Shown here piece by piece: positions 10,901-24,462 of a stretch of 64,000 nucleotides of DNA; positions within the stretch are counted from its first letter, which is position 1, and each line of letters starts with the position of its first letter. This stretch comes from Dasyornis broadbenti. Its lineage: Eukaryota; Chordata; Aves; Passeriformes; Dasyornithidae. Location: the NCBI GenBank assembly GCA_013397935.1, contig VZRN01004722.1:1-64000 (forward strand), given 5' to 3'. The position numbers were made by a program, and so were the translations under genes. The notes beneath the pieces are model-generated. The model was not told where the DNA came from. It worked only from the letters and a program-made list of their open reading frames with translations, and did not search any database.

Positions 10901-13900
10901 AAAGTAGTATATATCTTCTCTGCTTTTCTATTTCTGTCGTGTAAAGTTTGGCAGTTTGGAAACTCAAATGCAGAAAAATAAGGGGTATAAAAGCTTTCTG
11001 ACTGGGTTTTTTTCTTCCACAGAAAGGTGACATGGGTCTGGGTACAGATTACATCTAAATGTTTGCTTCTTCGTCAATAAAAAATTATTCCTTCCTTCCA
11101 TTTGAAAAGCAACTGGGAACGACTGAGAAAGAAGTGATGAGCCTTTGTGTTAATGTCAGCACTCAGTGCATTTTGGTGTAGGAAGAACTAATGTCACAGG
11201 TCATAAGGGAGTGGTACTAATTGGCAGCTTTGTTAGGAATCTCTACTTGCTTACACAGACTTTAGCAGCCTCTACAAGATTCTGTAATTAGAAACCACAG
11301 CAGAGCTATGGCTTCAGATTTTTCTCTTTCCTTTTAGTACAAAGAGCTTTTCCTCTCTCTATCACTGTTAGTGCAATGGATTGCTTTATTTTCACATATT
11401 CCTTGCAAATTAAAGGGGGAAAATAAAAAATAATAGTAATAATAACAAAAAAGAGACCATGCCCAAGACAGCGGTGACTTTATGCTGTATCTTTCAGGAT
11501 GGACCCTCTTTCAGGAGTGTTGCTCTTCCAAGAGGCGGCACAACTTGTGAATTATAGCAGCCCTTTAATGAGCTTCCACGAGGGCAGGTGCTAATCACTT
11601 CTTAAACCATCAGTCCAGGGAGATGTGATGGCATCTAGAAGATGGTTCAAGAAGGAAGCCACAGTCCTCTGTTAGCTGTACTGATTTGGAGTCAGCTCTG
11701 TTATCTGAGGGATGCCCTCCTCCCCCTGTCCAAACTCAGTCCTGTCATGCAAGAGCAGACGGGGGACCACATGGATGGGAATGACCCAGCCCTGCTCTGT
11801 GCATGGCAGGGAAAATTAGCAATGTGTTAACTTTCAGAACAATTATCTAGATTATTACAGTGCTCTTGTGAAGAAAACGTAGCGCAGCATGATTAAAAAA
11901 AAAAAAAAAGAAAAAAAAAACTGCAGGAGAATAAAAAAAGCTTCAGGAAATGCAAGGAAAATCCTCCAGAGTTTAGCAGCATGAAAGGGACCCTTTAACA
12001 GAGAAAAGAAAAAGCCTTCCAAATCAGAAACAAAGAAGATTTAAAAAAAACCCTCACAGCTCTTCTGACTCTGCTTTTGAAAATCAGTTACCAGAGATGA
12101 CTGTATTTCTAATATGGTTTTATTTAAAAGCTTTTAAACAATGTTGGGGAAAAAAACCTGCTACTCGGCTTGACCTTAGCTCGGTGTGTTAGCAGTACAC
12201 ATAGTAGGAGGCCTTTTTGGTAACGAGAAGCAGCTGTTACTGCCCTCAGCACATAATCTACAAAGCTATTCAGTGGAAGTGAATAACTATTTATTATCCC
12301 TTTTCTTGCAAAACTTTTAGGGCTAAACAGTAGGTTCATAAACATGCCAGAAATAGCACCTCATTTTCCATTGAATAAGGTCAAAACAAGTCATTGGAAA
12401 CTGATGATCACCTACTTTAGCAAATAAGATGTACATGAAATATCCAATGCAAATCAACCACCTGAGAACATCTTGCTGTCCAACATTGCAGAGTGTGTAG
12501 CTCCTGGTACCTAACTGTTGGAATTTTTCCTGGATGACATCAACACTGGATTTACAGTTTTGTCAACGTTATATCATATATCTCCTTGTCTCAAAGGAGA
12601 TTTTCAAAAGAAAGTGAAAATAACCCCAGGAAGACCAAGGAAAAGACTCTCAGGACATACTCTCTGTTCCCTTTTTCTTCCTGGTGGCATTGAAAATTAA
12701 AACTGATTAGGATTTTAACCTTTTGTCCAAAAAATAAGCTGTTTTATCCACAAAATATTATGCCTTTCATAGATCTGTGTGACAATCGAAAAAGATGTTA
12801 AAGTTTCCCCTTATTAAGGTGTAGATGTTGTCTCAGGGAAGTCTGAACCCAAAGTTTTCTTTGCTCTGACAATCTAAGCAACAAGAGGTTTCCTGAACCC
12901 ATGCAAATGACTAAATCTTATCTAATAATTGATACCATTTCCGGGGGATTAGACTAAGCTGAATTACAAACATTAAATCATACAGATCCCTGTGACCATC
13001 AACTACAATGGCCTCCAGAATTTCTCAGCATGGCAAATTAAAAGTAAGGAATTTGTGTAAGAGTGCAATGAGGCTGGTATGGATCAGTTGCTGAATACAA
13101 AATTCTCAAAAATACACAGATAAAGAGTTTTCAACATAATTTGACAAGTTCTGTCTGATTTAGTGGATACGTTTGTGAAAATGGAACAGGAAAGTATCCT
13201 TAATAACAACTTTCTCCCTGGTCTGTTCTCACCAAGATTTTTGGTATCCATTAGAGTGTATCAGGGTAAAATCTGCCATTCAGCGCTGATTGTTTCAGGA
13301 CTGGAGATATGGACACTGACTTTGTGAGCAGGTGAATGGATGATAGAAACAGCTGGGGAACCAACGGAGAGGTGTGGAAATCTCCTGGGAATGGGGCCAC
13401 CAGATGAAAAGGCATAAACCTCTAGAGATGTTGGATAAAGCACAGAGATTTTGTGTTGCAGGAAAGAAATAATTTCTTTTCTTGCAAGAAAGAAATAAAA
13501 CCCCCAAACCAACAGGCCAGGAGAAAATAAACTCCTTAATAGCTGTTCTGATTCCTCTAAAATAAAAGTGAACAGATTTTTGAATGCATTGTTAGAAGCC
13601 AATTTCTGTACCTAAAACCCAACAACTCGGTTTTGTTTGGCAAGTTCCTGGATATCCATTTGGGTTAATAGCAGTGACGTTTTATTTTAAAAAGAGTCTT
13701 TTAACTCATGTTTCTCATGTAATAGGGAAACTAAGAAAGGTAATTCTCTTTGAGGAAATCCTAATATGTTTTTCTCTTGGATTTGCAGATTATATTTGAC
13801 TTGAATGACAAACTCAGTCCTGAATTTGAACTAAGTAACTAAAAATGTATTGAAGTAGTAGAGGTGTTTTTATGCTGTAACTTTTAATTAACGTAAGACT

Positions 13901-14836
13901 ACAGCACAATGAATTTTTGTTTCCACAATAGTTGCCACAGAAACATGACCCACCTCTAAACTTATATACTGCAGAATAAATATGAAAGTTGTTAATGACA
14001 GAGCAGTATTTTCCATTTACTAGTTCTGAGAAAATTGGAAGCATATGTTTAAACTGTGTGTCTTTTTCCCCCCCTTTTTGTTTATCTGATAAAATACACA
14101 TGAGTGCAGGTTCAGGCCTTATTAGCTCCTTCAGTAACTGAAGTATTCCTGTTTATACCTGACTGCTTTGGTTTTCATATTTCCCTGGTTGCCTAATTAG
14201 GTAGCTAAATGAAATCCTTAAGTTGGTGCGTAAAGAGGTGACAGGGCACAGCTGAAGCTCGATTGCTTTCAGCAGAGATGCTCTGGCTTTTCCTCTGTGA
14301 AAACTGGAGGAGAACTCCCACTTCTCAAGGGGTCCAGGGTCTCAGGAAGATTTTGGGGTCTGTTGGTCACAAATGGTGAAGGGATGGGTACAGACTGTGA
14401 GGCCCTTGGTGGAAAATACCCCCATTGTGCAGAAAGCTCAGGATAACACCAGTGCAGAGTGTGGCAGCTTCAGCACCTCGTGTCTGCTGCTAATGAGAGA
14501 GCACTCCCTTCCCTCTACTCAGTCTTAATTAATATTGAGTCATTATTATGAGCAAAACACACCTGGGCTGTGAGGAGCACTGGGTAGGTGTTAGAGTTCT
14601 GTGGGAAAGGGACTTGTTTTAATTAGTCTTCATTATCCCGAGGGAAGATCAAGAAGGAGCAAAGCCACATGGATAGATGTTAGACATAGGCTGATACTTT
14701 AATGGTTATCCTCCAGCTGTATGTGCCATCTCACTTGGCTATTGCACAAAGTTCGCCACACACGTGTCTGTGCACACCCTCACTAAGAGATGTCTGAAAT
14801 GCCAAACCCACGTTTTGCATCCTCTGCTTATTTCCA
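7921..14836. other. AT-rich single-copy sequence, no gene seen
   Basis: About 6.9 kb with no recognisable transposon or gene. A-rich runs lie at 11895-11920 and a T-rich run at about 10655-10680. The frames at 10093-10504 overlap on opposite strands (131 and 103 codons), and neither resembles a known protein. An AP-1-type TGAGTCA occurs at 14536-14542 inside an AT-rich stretch, which is not enough to call an element. Confidence 0.5.
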
Positions 14837-14860
14837 GCTCCTGCGCTGCAGTGCAGGAGC
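14837..14860. repeat. 24-nt inverted repeat (hairpin)
   Basis: Arms GCTCCTGC (14837-14844) and GCAGGAGC (14853-14860) are perfect complements. The eight bases between them hold the palindrome CTGCAG flanked by a single G/T mismatch. The whole 24 nt is therefore a palindrome with one mismatched pair. No U-run follows it, so it is not terminator-like. Function unknown. Confidence 0.85.
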
Positions 14861-17800
14861 CTCTGGTGGTTGTACACCATTTCCATGACTCCTAAATGTA
14901 TTTGGCTTTCCCAGGCAGGTTTAGGGAATACAGAGACAAAAGCACCATCCTCCCACTTGATCTGCCTGGGATGGCAAATTTGCTGTAGAAGATAAAGTAG
15001 CAGAGTCAGTTAAAAGCTTTGGAGGTTATCTGTTTTTTAAAAAATGCTCTTTAGATAATAAAATTTATTTAGTTGTCACTGGAGGGAGTGGCACTATAGA
15101 AATGAGGAGTGCTGGGTTTTGGGCATAATTTTGCTACCAAGATCTTTGACTGAAAGAACACTGGTGCCTATTTGTACTTATTTGTGTGGGAGTGTGAGGC
15201 AGAGTAGTGAATTAAATGTTCCATTCGCAAGAAACAAGTGATGGACCTGATTTTTCAAATCCTGAGTAGTACTCCTGGCATTTTCTGTGGAGGTGTGAGA
15301 TAGATCTGTTATTTAGAGGTTTTATGGGTGTTTTTGTACTGCTGAGCGGAGCACACAGACCCTTATCAAGCTGGGAGAAGCACACTGCATGGGGCACACG
15401 TGTTAGGCACACCATGCTCAAAGAATGGTGTATGTGGCTCTTCAAAGACCTGTACTGCTCTACCTAGTATTTTCATTTTTTTTAAGCTTTCAAGCTCTAG
15501 ATTTCACTTTTGAAATTTGAGTGGCAGCACAGGTCAGTGAGTCAAGTCACAAATCCCTCATGCTGATGTCTCTTTTTCAGGTATCAAACACAAGGATGTT
15601 TGAGGAACAGAGCCCTTCAGGCTAGAAAAATAAACACTCAGATGAGACCCTTTTCCCACTGCTACCACAACCCTAACTCACAGACAAATGAAAACCTGAT
15701 GAAGGATATATGACAGGACCTATTCCACTCCCCCTCCGTGACCTCAATCTATCACGAATGCAACTGGCCTGTATCATGGCAAGCAACCCAGGCAACTGTC
15801 AGTGCTGCCAATAAATCACCACAATCCTGCAGTTATGAGCTCCCCGCAAACGCTGCTGTAATTCTTGGTCTTCAAGTAGCCACACGCCTCAGGGTTGCAA
15901 AAGTCTTGAACGGCGTTTGCTCGTGTTGGGCTCATTAGATCAAAAGGAAACGTGCACTCCTCGCAGAGGGAGAGATGGCAGCAGGTTTATTGTTGCTTCA
16001 TTCTTGGGGCAAAAAGCCTCCTTTGTTCAGCTGCCAAGGCACCCATCATCATGGGAAGTATATGACAGATGCCTTTCATTCCCCGAAGAACAGAAGGTTT
16101 TCTAAAACAAGTGGTGCTTCTGGTCCCACTGAAGTAGCTGCCATATAAACAGTGGCTGGTAGGTAGAGCTGTGCTGGAGGCAGCTCCTGGTCTGCTGTGC
16201 ACGCATTGCAGTGCCCAAGCGGGAGTTTGGCTGAGCACTTTTCGTTCTTTCACCCTGTTTTTGCCTCTTTCATCCCATCTGCCATGAAACACAGGCAGCT
16301 CTCAGAAATGGAGAAACTTTCTTTTCCACATTTTAGCCACTGATTTTCCACACTGACATAACAGTCCCAAAAATAACATGGTAATAATTCTCTGTCACGT
16401 CCATTTCTGCAGTGTAAATGTGATTCCAGTTGGTCTGACTCAGTTAAGTTTCTATAGGCCTGAGCCCAGAGAATACTCTGTGCAGGAGTAATAGCAGTAT
16501 TCCCCATAGATGGCACCTTGGCCAGACGTTGCATCACAGCACAGAGCCCTGAGCCCTTTGTGCAACAGAGAGTTGTGCGCAATGTGTTCCTGCCTTTGTC
16601 CATTCCTAACAGGAGTTTGTTGTTGAATTACATAATTTAATTTTTTTTTTAAGTAAACAATGCAGCAATTGCTTCTGTGCTGAAAAGAGAGATGCTTGTG
16701 ACTGTTGGAGACTTCAGTAGAATTTTTTTTTTTATTTTCCTTTTCCATTTTAGCACCATTATGACCAAGGAACACAGCAGCTCTCCTGATATCCTTGTCC
16801 TGCATGCTGGCTGTCATTTCTGTCATTTTGCTTCCTCCAGGATGACACATACATGGCTTCTGAGCAAGCAGAGGCTTCTTATCAATCAGTCAAATGTAGT
16901 TCTGCTTACACTGCTTACAAAGGCATGCATTTATTGGTACACACCAAAATAAAAAGACAAGGGAAAATAAACCCCTTTTTTTTGAAAAATAAAAAGCCTT
17001 TCCTGATGTGATAAGAAAAGCATCAGTCTTCTATGAGAAACAGGAACTGAACCTCCAATTTTAAAATCTGCTTTGAAATACGTTAGTAATAGTATTGCTG
17101 TGGGCAGGAAGATCTAGGAATAGAAATAAAAAGTTTATGGGGAGGAGCTATAGTTGATTTGTTAAATCAGCTGGTAGAATACTAAAAGAAACAAGCTTTA
17201 GGGCATGAAAAAAAAAAGTCCTTTCAAGGTCTGAAATGCAAGTGTGAAATGCCAGCTTAGGGAATAACTAAGTTCTTTGCTCTTGCCTTGATTGTAGTAA
17301 TCAATTACCAATTTGTGAGGAAAGAGGGCAGCAACATCTGAGAACTGAGCCAGTGGAAACATTGGTCAACTATTCCTTCTGTGACCCTGGGGTGAAGTCA
17401 TAGCCACAAAAGTTAGCAAGGAGCAATATATTCAATATTCTTAGGGAAAAAATGTTAAGTAAGAAAAAAGTCAGTAAGCACAGTCTGTTTAAAAGGGAAG
17501 AAAAGGCTATTTTTGTATCCTGTTCTGCAACAAGATTATACCACAGAATCTGAAATACACTTTTGGAATTATGAGACTGTGATATTTTCTGCTACAAGAT
17601 TCAGACATCATTTTCATTATTTGCCTTTTCCTCTCATTGTGATGTTAGGTTATTCATAACAGGCCTTTGACTCTCTTCTCACAAATTTTCTGGAAGACCT
17701 AGGCATGGATGAAGGCTCTTAACCAGAGTCCCTGATTGTCCTCATACTCTCCTCAAGTGCTTTAACATTAAAAATGCCTGTATAATGTGCAGTCCAGTTA

Positions 17801-20800
17801 CAGATTTGGCCTGAACCTCATATTGTTTTGCCAAAAATATCTTGCTGCTACTTTTATTGGTAGAGTAATTTCACCTTGTCAAGATCATTCCCGTGTTTCA
17901 ATTCTCTCACAGGTTTTGGGAGGAGTCAGACAAGGGATGAAAGGACTGATGGATACATATCACCTCATCTGTGCAAATGCCCCAACCACTGGTGGAGCTG
18001 TGCCAGTAGGAAAATACTGCCCCTAAATCCTATGGCAGAAAAGACCTTTGTGTGGGTCAAAGAGGAGATTTCCCCCACCCCCTCTCTTGTCCTGCTACAG
18101 CTGGGTAAACAGGGTTAATTTTAATGTCTCTTGTTACTCGGATCCCATTCCATATGTCCTAATTAACCCTGTCTTATTCTGGCTAAAGGTTTCTGTTAAC
18201 ACCTTCTTTTCAGTGTTTCTGGCATGCTGAATAAACAGTCTCGTGTACAAAACCCCATTAACATGCAAATGTCCAAGTTACACTTTGTGTTGGGCTTCAT
18301 TAGTATGGAGAGATGCATTTCCCAGTGGGAGGTCCCTTGGACAAGAATTAGTGCAATTATGCAGTTTGGGTGACAGCTCAATATCACGTGAGAGAATACT
18401 GCAACATTTTTCGTGGAGTCTTTCCTTTAGTGAAAAATGAATTTTCTTTGAGAATGGACTGCACTCATTTGCTGAACTTTTCTGCTGAATAGAGACGTGG
18501 CCAGTTAATCTCAACAAATTTGAAATCAGTCTATGGGAAGGTTTGTGTAAGGTTTGAATTTATAAGAAGAGCTTTCTAGGGACAAATTGAAGAAATGTAC
18601 TTTCAACATATTTTTTCACTAGTGAGCAGATGTAGTTGGGCATGTCCAGAACCATAAATTTGCCTTGGATTTTGCTGCTGATTTTCCAAAGAATCAAACA
18701 TAATGCTTGTGAAATATCTTCAGTTCAATATTAAAAAAAAAAACAAACCCGTAAAACAAAACCCAAACAACAACAGAACAACCCTCCAAACCTAATTATG
18801 AGTGATAATATAATTTTAGATATTTCAGATCTGGGCAGCTTAGAATTCATACACACAAAATTAGGATAAATTGATGAAGAATTGTGTTACTCAACTCCTT
18901 TCCCCCATCATACTAATTATAAATTATTCACTCTACTGGGATGAATGTAGAACATCAATATTTATTATCTTTAAGTTAGAAAGCAAGAGGTTTTCATTAT
19001 CTTATTCATTCTAACGTGTAATAAAGATATAATATTTGGCCTGGAAATTTATATGAGCTTGGCTGGGTTCATAAGCAACTGTCTAACCTTAAGTGCTAAT
19101 ATTATACATGTAAGGATATGCAATTAGCTGTATGACCAATTAAAAATGTATAATTTCACATAATTATATGCACATGTGCTTTATATATCTTTAAAACCCC
19201 ACATCTGTCCCTGCACATGTCAAAAGATATTTGCACAGATCTCTCCATGATGTCACCAGACTTTTGTTCATTGTTTCTCGTAAGGCCTAGAGTTTTGCAT
19301 GTTTTTCACTTGCCAGGTCGGTGTATAACTGTAGCTTTTTCAAATCGTCTGAGAGTTCTCTCCTCTCAGCAAAATGAAATAATTTTGCCTCTATTTATAA
19401 TGTTTTTTTCTCTTCTGATGGCTCTTTCTACCATATTTGAGTTCCTTCTTCAGAGATTTTCTTAGAAAGCTCTTTACTGCCAAGTACAGTGCCTTTTCAG
19501 AATATCATCTATTTTTCTCATAACTATTCTCTGACCTTGCCTGGTATTTCCTGTGTAAAGCAATCTATTGAAATATTAAATATATGTATTACATAGAAAA
19601 ATCAGGGCAAAATTTTTTTCTCAAGGTATTAATTTCTTTTTTTTATGCCTCTGATGTTGGGGGTCTGTCAGAAAGCCGTGGTTTGTGTGGCATCATAAAT
19701 ATTTTTCAGTGGACAAGAGGACAGGCTGCTCTCCAGATGAAGTATTAACTTTCTGCATAGTGTCAAGAGAGGTACAACTTTACCTGTCTAATGTAGACTT
19801 AAAACTTTACCTGTTTTAGGTAGACTTAATTCATAGCTGGATGGAGAACAAAGCAAGGAAAGACTGCGAGAGTTTCCCAATGTAATTTTTTTAAGTAGAA
19901 AACAAAGCAAAAGTTGTAGAATGTTCCAGATTAAATCATATTGGAGAGTGTGTGTGTTGGGAAACAAGTGTTTCCTATTTGCTGTGGTATTTTGTTTTAG
20001 GGGAGATCTTGAGGGATCTGTGAAGTCTGCAGCTTACTACCACGCGCTGTAAACAGTTCAGTTCAACCAAGAAGCAGTGCCTGAGCTTCTGCAACTTTCA
20101 GGTCTCTGGTTCCGCCCTCTCCAGAGAGCGCAAGCTGCTCCAGGGTCCAGTTGCATTTGTTTCTCCTTGTGCTGTGCGACAGAAGTCCCCCAGCTCCAGC
20201 TGTGTCTTGCTGGTTTTCTGCTGGAGGTGCCTCTCAAATAGCAGTGGTGGAATCTCTCCTGATTTATTGGAGGGTCTGAGTGCAGAACCCCTCAACAGTG
20301 TCAGTGCTCTAACCAAGGTCAGCAGCAACGTCAGATAAAAGGGAGACGGAGCTCTTGCTGTGGGTAAGAAAGCTGTCAGAGAGAGAGAGAGGGAGAAAAT
20401 GGGTGGCATCTCTAAGCTGTCTTTTAAATAGAGAGCTTTCAATTTAATTTTAGATAACTTCAGAATGGACAAATATGAATTAAAGCCTAAATCATAGTAT
20501 AGATAATTTAGATTGTCTAACTAATCTGCTTCCAGGTAACTAATTAAAAAAGAAAACACTGTCTCCCACAACCCCTCCCTCTATGATAAGAATAGTATCA
20601 TAGAAGACCAAAAAACTTTGTTCTAATGTAGACAAAAAGACAGCAGTTTTGTAAAATCTCTCTTCTTTGTCTTAAGGGGAACTTTTCTTCCCTGATTTTC
20701 CAGATTAATGTGCTGGTAACAATTTACTGTGCAGCAGTATTTTTCCAACGCACACAACTTTACAATGCCTCCTACTTGCTAAGAGATTAAAAATTCAATT

Positions 20801-23800
20801 TTCTTTGTTTTTTAAAAGGTTGAGAGCTGACTTGAGACTAAATACCTCCCCCTTTTCTTTTTCCTTGAAAAAAGGAAATTTTCCTTCTAAATCTTAACGA
20901 AATCATAATTATTTTTGCATCTCAGAAGAACCAAGATTTCATCACTGCTTTCAAATTTTTGTCTTTTTTAATCCTGCGCTGGTTGCGAGGAATATCTTCA
21001 TTAATAAATTTGTAATACAGGAATCTGAAGTTTTCTCAGTCTACATTGTTCCAGCACTTTACAACAAAAAAGAATTTGTTTCTATAGAAAATTCTTATAG
21101 GGAATTGACTTATCAGAGAAAGTTCTGAAAGAAAAAAAGAAAAACTGTCCACATTGGTTTTATTCAGAGGGGACTCTTCCATGATCATGCCATTTTCTTT
21201 AAAAAATCCTGTCCCAATTGCAATTTTTTGATGAGGTGGTAAGCAGATATTGGGATAAAGGTAGTATAGAGACAGACTATTATGGGATCACAGTCAGATG
21301 TATCCTCACAAATAAAATAAAAAAAATATTCAGAAACAGAAACATCTGTGTTCTGCTCATGTTGCTCAGCATCTTCTTGCTCACATCAATATGTTCATAT
21401 TTAGGAAGCAAAGTTTTGGTGTTTGCATATTGTTTTGAATTCCTCGCTGAGGGAATGGCCGGTGTTTTCTTGTGAGCTCCTAGCACGTGTAGGAACAACT
21501 CCATATAAATGTGTGCCAAAATCCTCATTTTGGGTGGGGGGAGGACCCCCTCATACCTCTCCAACTCACAGCAACAGCTCATTTCTAGCATTTAACATCA
21601 CAGTAAGTGCACGTTACATGTGTACTCTGCATGAACTGCATTTTGAAGTAAATGAAGTTACAAGCTCGGTTCTTTAAATCCATCTGACTCCCAGCAGAGC
21701 ATATGTAATGTCTCATAACAGACTGCAGACAGGATAATATTTCTGCCATTTGAATTACCAACAAATCTAATTCATGAGTTTTAGTCCATTTTTAAAAGAG
21801 TGCTTGGCCAAGTGGTTTTGTTTTCTTGTTAAATATTATGCACAGAGTTCCTTGAAAAGTTACCAAGGTCATGCTAATAAAAACGTACCTTTTAGCAGAT
21901 TTATTTCAAATATATGGTACAGGGATATATGAGATTTTCAAGGAGCTTGAAAAGAAAAAAATCCAACCCCTACAAGAAACCTGTTAGGATGTAGAGGATG
22001 ATGAGACATTTGTAATTAATACAGTCTAAGAAAGCTTGATTTCTGCACTGTAGCAGCACCCAAAGCTGCTGTCCTGTGGTAATTTGGGGATGTTGCATCA
22101 TGACTTCAGAAGTAATCCCCAAGTGTGCAATCAGTCAACACCAGACTCTGCACCATGGATCAAGTTTTGGGCTGAAAATGGGTTTTCCTGTTGTCGGCAC
22201 TTGTTCACAGTTGTGGATTTGGAGCAGCATTTGCACACCCAGACCCTGTCCATTTCTGTGACTCAGCATCTGTTGTGCTGAGCTACATCATCCGTGTAAG
22301 GATTTGAAGGGATCAGCTGGGCAATCTTGTAATTCTGAGTGTGTACTGAAATCTACCTGTAAATCATGGTTGTGACTCCAGCTGAGGCTGCATTTTCCGG
22401 TGAAGAACTGTAAGAATTATTGTGTTTCATCTCTACAGATGGGCTAAGAAGCTGGAAACACAATTTTTTAGGGGGAGTAGAAGGCTGGATACATTTGGCC
22501 TGGATATAGTTGAATTTTTCAAGTGAAATGAGAAAAATCAAAATTTGCTTTTTCTTAGTCAGCAGTTTAATTCATATTTAATTTAACCCACTCTCACCCC
22601 AAAAAAGCAAGGAAGCAAAACAGTAATTAAAAATTAAACATTCAGGTGTGCTATTAGAAAAAAATATTCAAAAATTGAAATGAAAATGTGAATTTTTCTT
22701 TCTTTTACTTGGTTATAAACCTTTCTAAGCAGTTGACCATCATCTTTATTCTGATCTTCCTTTTTGGATTAGGAGTTTTAATGCAGGTTTCTGCACGCAG
22801 CTTCAAAAAGAAGGGACCAGCGGTGGACTTGGGTTTGTATTTTGCATGGGATTGAAGGCAGACAGAGAAATCAGTCCAGAGGGATCTCTTTGTAGCACAG
22901 AAATTATGGAAACAACATTATTTGTTTGAAGAAAGTAAGATAACTAGAAATAAGTGATTTTATAACCCTAATGCACCCAGTGATTGGAGAGAGAGAAGGA
23001 TCTTGAATCTTTGAGCTGTGGTAATGCTTAGAACCAGAGATGTCAGGTACACTTTTGAATAATTTTGAATCCTACTGAATATTGAACAATTGGCTGTAAT
23101 ATTTGGTGTTCAGAAGGATTTAATTTACTGTGTGCCCTCCATGGGTGCATTCTTTATCTGCACCCTTGGCACAGTGGCTGGAGGTTTTGATAGAACACCA
23201 CTGTTGCTGCAGGTATCAAATCTCTGGTAACTCACCTCACTCGGGACTTCTGCCCTTTAACAGGCTTATTAAAAACCTTTGAGTGACAATTCTCCCCCAC
23301 AAACTGCAGTAGCACTGCTCAAGCATCACACTGTGCTTTGAAACTTTATCCCTTCCTGAGGAAGCTGTTACACTAAAGAAACATATTTTTCAACCTTAAT
23401 GATCCTATGATTTCATGAAATCCGCCTCAAGATCTTGTTTTGTGTAGCTGAGGGGGTGAGGACACAGAGGATGTAGCAAAATTTTATCCTTAATTTGTTT
23501 CTTGAATATCTTAAAAAATAAAGTTACTGTTTTGATGGTATTTGAGAGTAACAAAGAGTTACAAGCTCATGCTTTATTGTGCTTTGTGGGATTTTATTCA
23601 GTGTTGCAGCCTATATGCTTTCTCACAGACTTTCATCCAAGGATCTGCCTAGGGACAATTAGACAAGTATTCCTTTTGAGTACACATTATGAGGCAATTA
23701 AATCAGAGCTGCGCTCCTCAGAGAGGCGATGGAGTGGGATCTGGGGCATTAATTACCGAGATGTCATGAGAAACTGTGGTGAAGTAAGTCATCTGTTTCC

Positions 23801-24044
23801 AGGCCTGGCCATGCAGCCAAGGCTGCAAACCCACTGCAACGTGATCCTGCAGCACAGACCCTTCGTGCTCCAGCGGGTGAGAAGGGAGGCAGGAGCAAGG
23901 AAAAAAAAACCTCTTCTCAAAGCTTTTGAGAGACCTGGGAGCTCCTTGTAAACAAATAAAGCAGTTGCCATTAAACCTTCAAAAAGAAAATGAAGGAAAT
24001 ACTGACGGCATCCATTGGTTTTAATCTTCACGTTGGCTGCAATA
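14861..24044. other. Single-copy sequence, no gene seen
   Basis: About 9.2 kb without a recognisable transposon. An A/C-rich patch lies at about 18732-18790. Several frames of 80-149 codons (for example 16452-16850 on -, 20098-20472 on -, 23502-23951 on +) have no recognisable domain. The last one is followed directly by a CR1 tail. The patch 20040-20360 is richer in GC and could be an old unidentified repeat. Confidence 0.45.
18263..18270 (+). promoter_or_regulatory. Octamer (POU-type) motif, candidate only
   Basis: A perfect ATGCAAAT, the consensus site for POU-domain factors such as OCT1. It is preceded by CATTAAC and followed by TTAGTATG and ATGCAT at about 18299-18320. An 8-mer is expected about once per 30 kb on two strands by chance, so this is weak on its own. 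The surrounding AT-rich homeobox-like words make it worth a conservation check. Confidence 0.25.
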
Positions 24045-24462
24045 AGGAAAGGCTGAGAGAGCTGGGAATGTCCAGCCTGGGGAAGAGAAGACTCTAGGGT
24101 GCAGTTAGAGCCCCTTCCAGTGCTTAAAGGGGCTCCAGGAGAGCTGGAGAGGGATTTGGGACAAGGGATGAAGGGACAGGACACAGGGAATGGCTTCCCA
24201 CTGCCAGAGGGCAGGGTTGGATGGGATATTGGGAAGGAATTCTTCCCTGTGAGGGTGGTGGGTCCTGCACAGGGTGCCCAGAGAAGCTGTGACTGCCCTT
24301 GGATCCCTGGAAGTGTCCAAGGCCAGGCTGGGCACTGGGGCTTGGAGCAACGTGGGACAGTGGAAGGTGTCCCTGCCCATGGCAGAGGGTGGAACGGGAT
24401 GGGCTTTGATGTCTCTCGCAGCTCAAACCATTTCATGATTCTATGAGTCCCTGATTCTGTGC
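24045..24462 (+). mobile_element. CR1 LINE 3' end, 5'-truncated (group A)
   Basis: This matches the avian CR1 3' UTR in order: a GGCTGAGAGAGCTGG / AGCCTGGGGAAGAGAAG start, GGGACAGGACACAGGGAATGG, GGGTGCCCAGAGAAGCTGTG, GGATCCCTGGAAGTGTCCA and CCCTGCCCATGG. It ends with the family's ATTCTATG-type tail (CATGATTCTATGAG). No reverse transcriptase sequence is present, so the copy is 5'-truncated and dead. Its sequence is close to the copy at 44938-45325. The frames of about 90-215 codons on either strand here are shadows of the repeat. Confidence 0.93.

Noticed and set aside
20040..20400. GC-richer patch with a 124-codon minus frame
   Set aside because: It could be an old repeat or LTR piece, but I recognise no diagnostic motif and the frame matches nothing known.
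23789..24436. 215-codon minus frame
   Set aside because: Its main part is the reverse complement of a CR1 tail; the rest is not recognisable.
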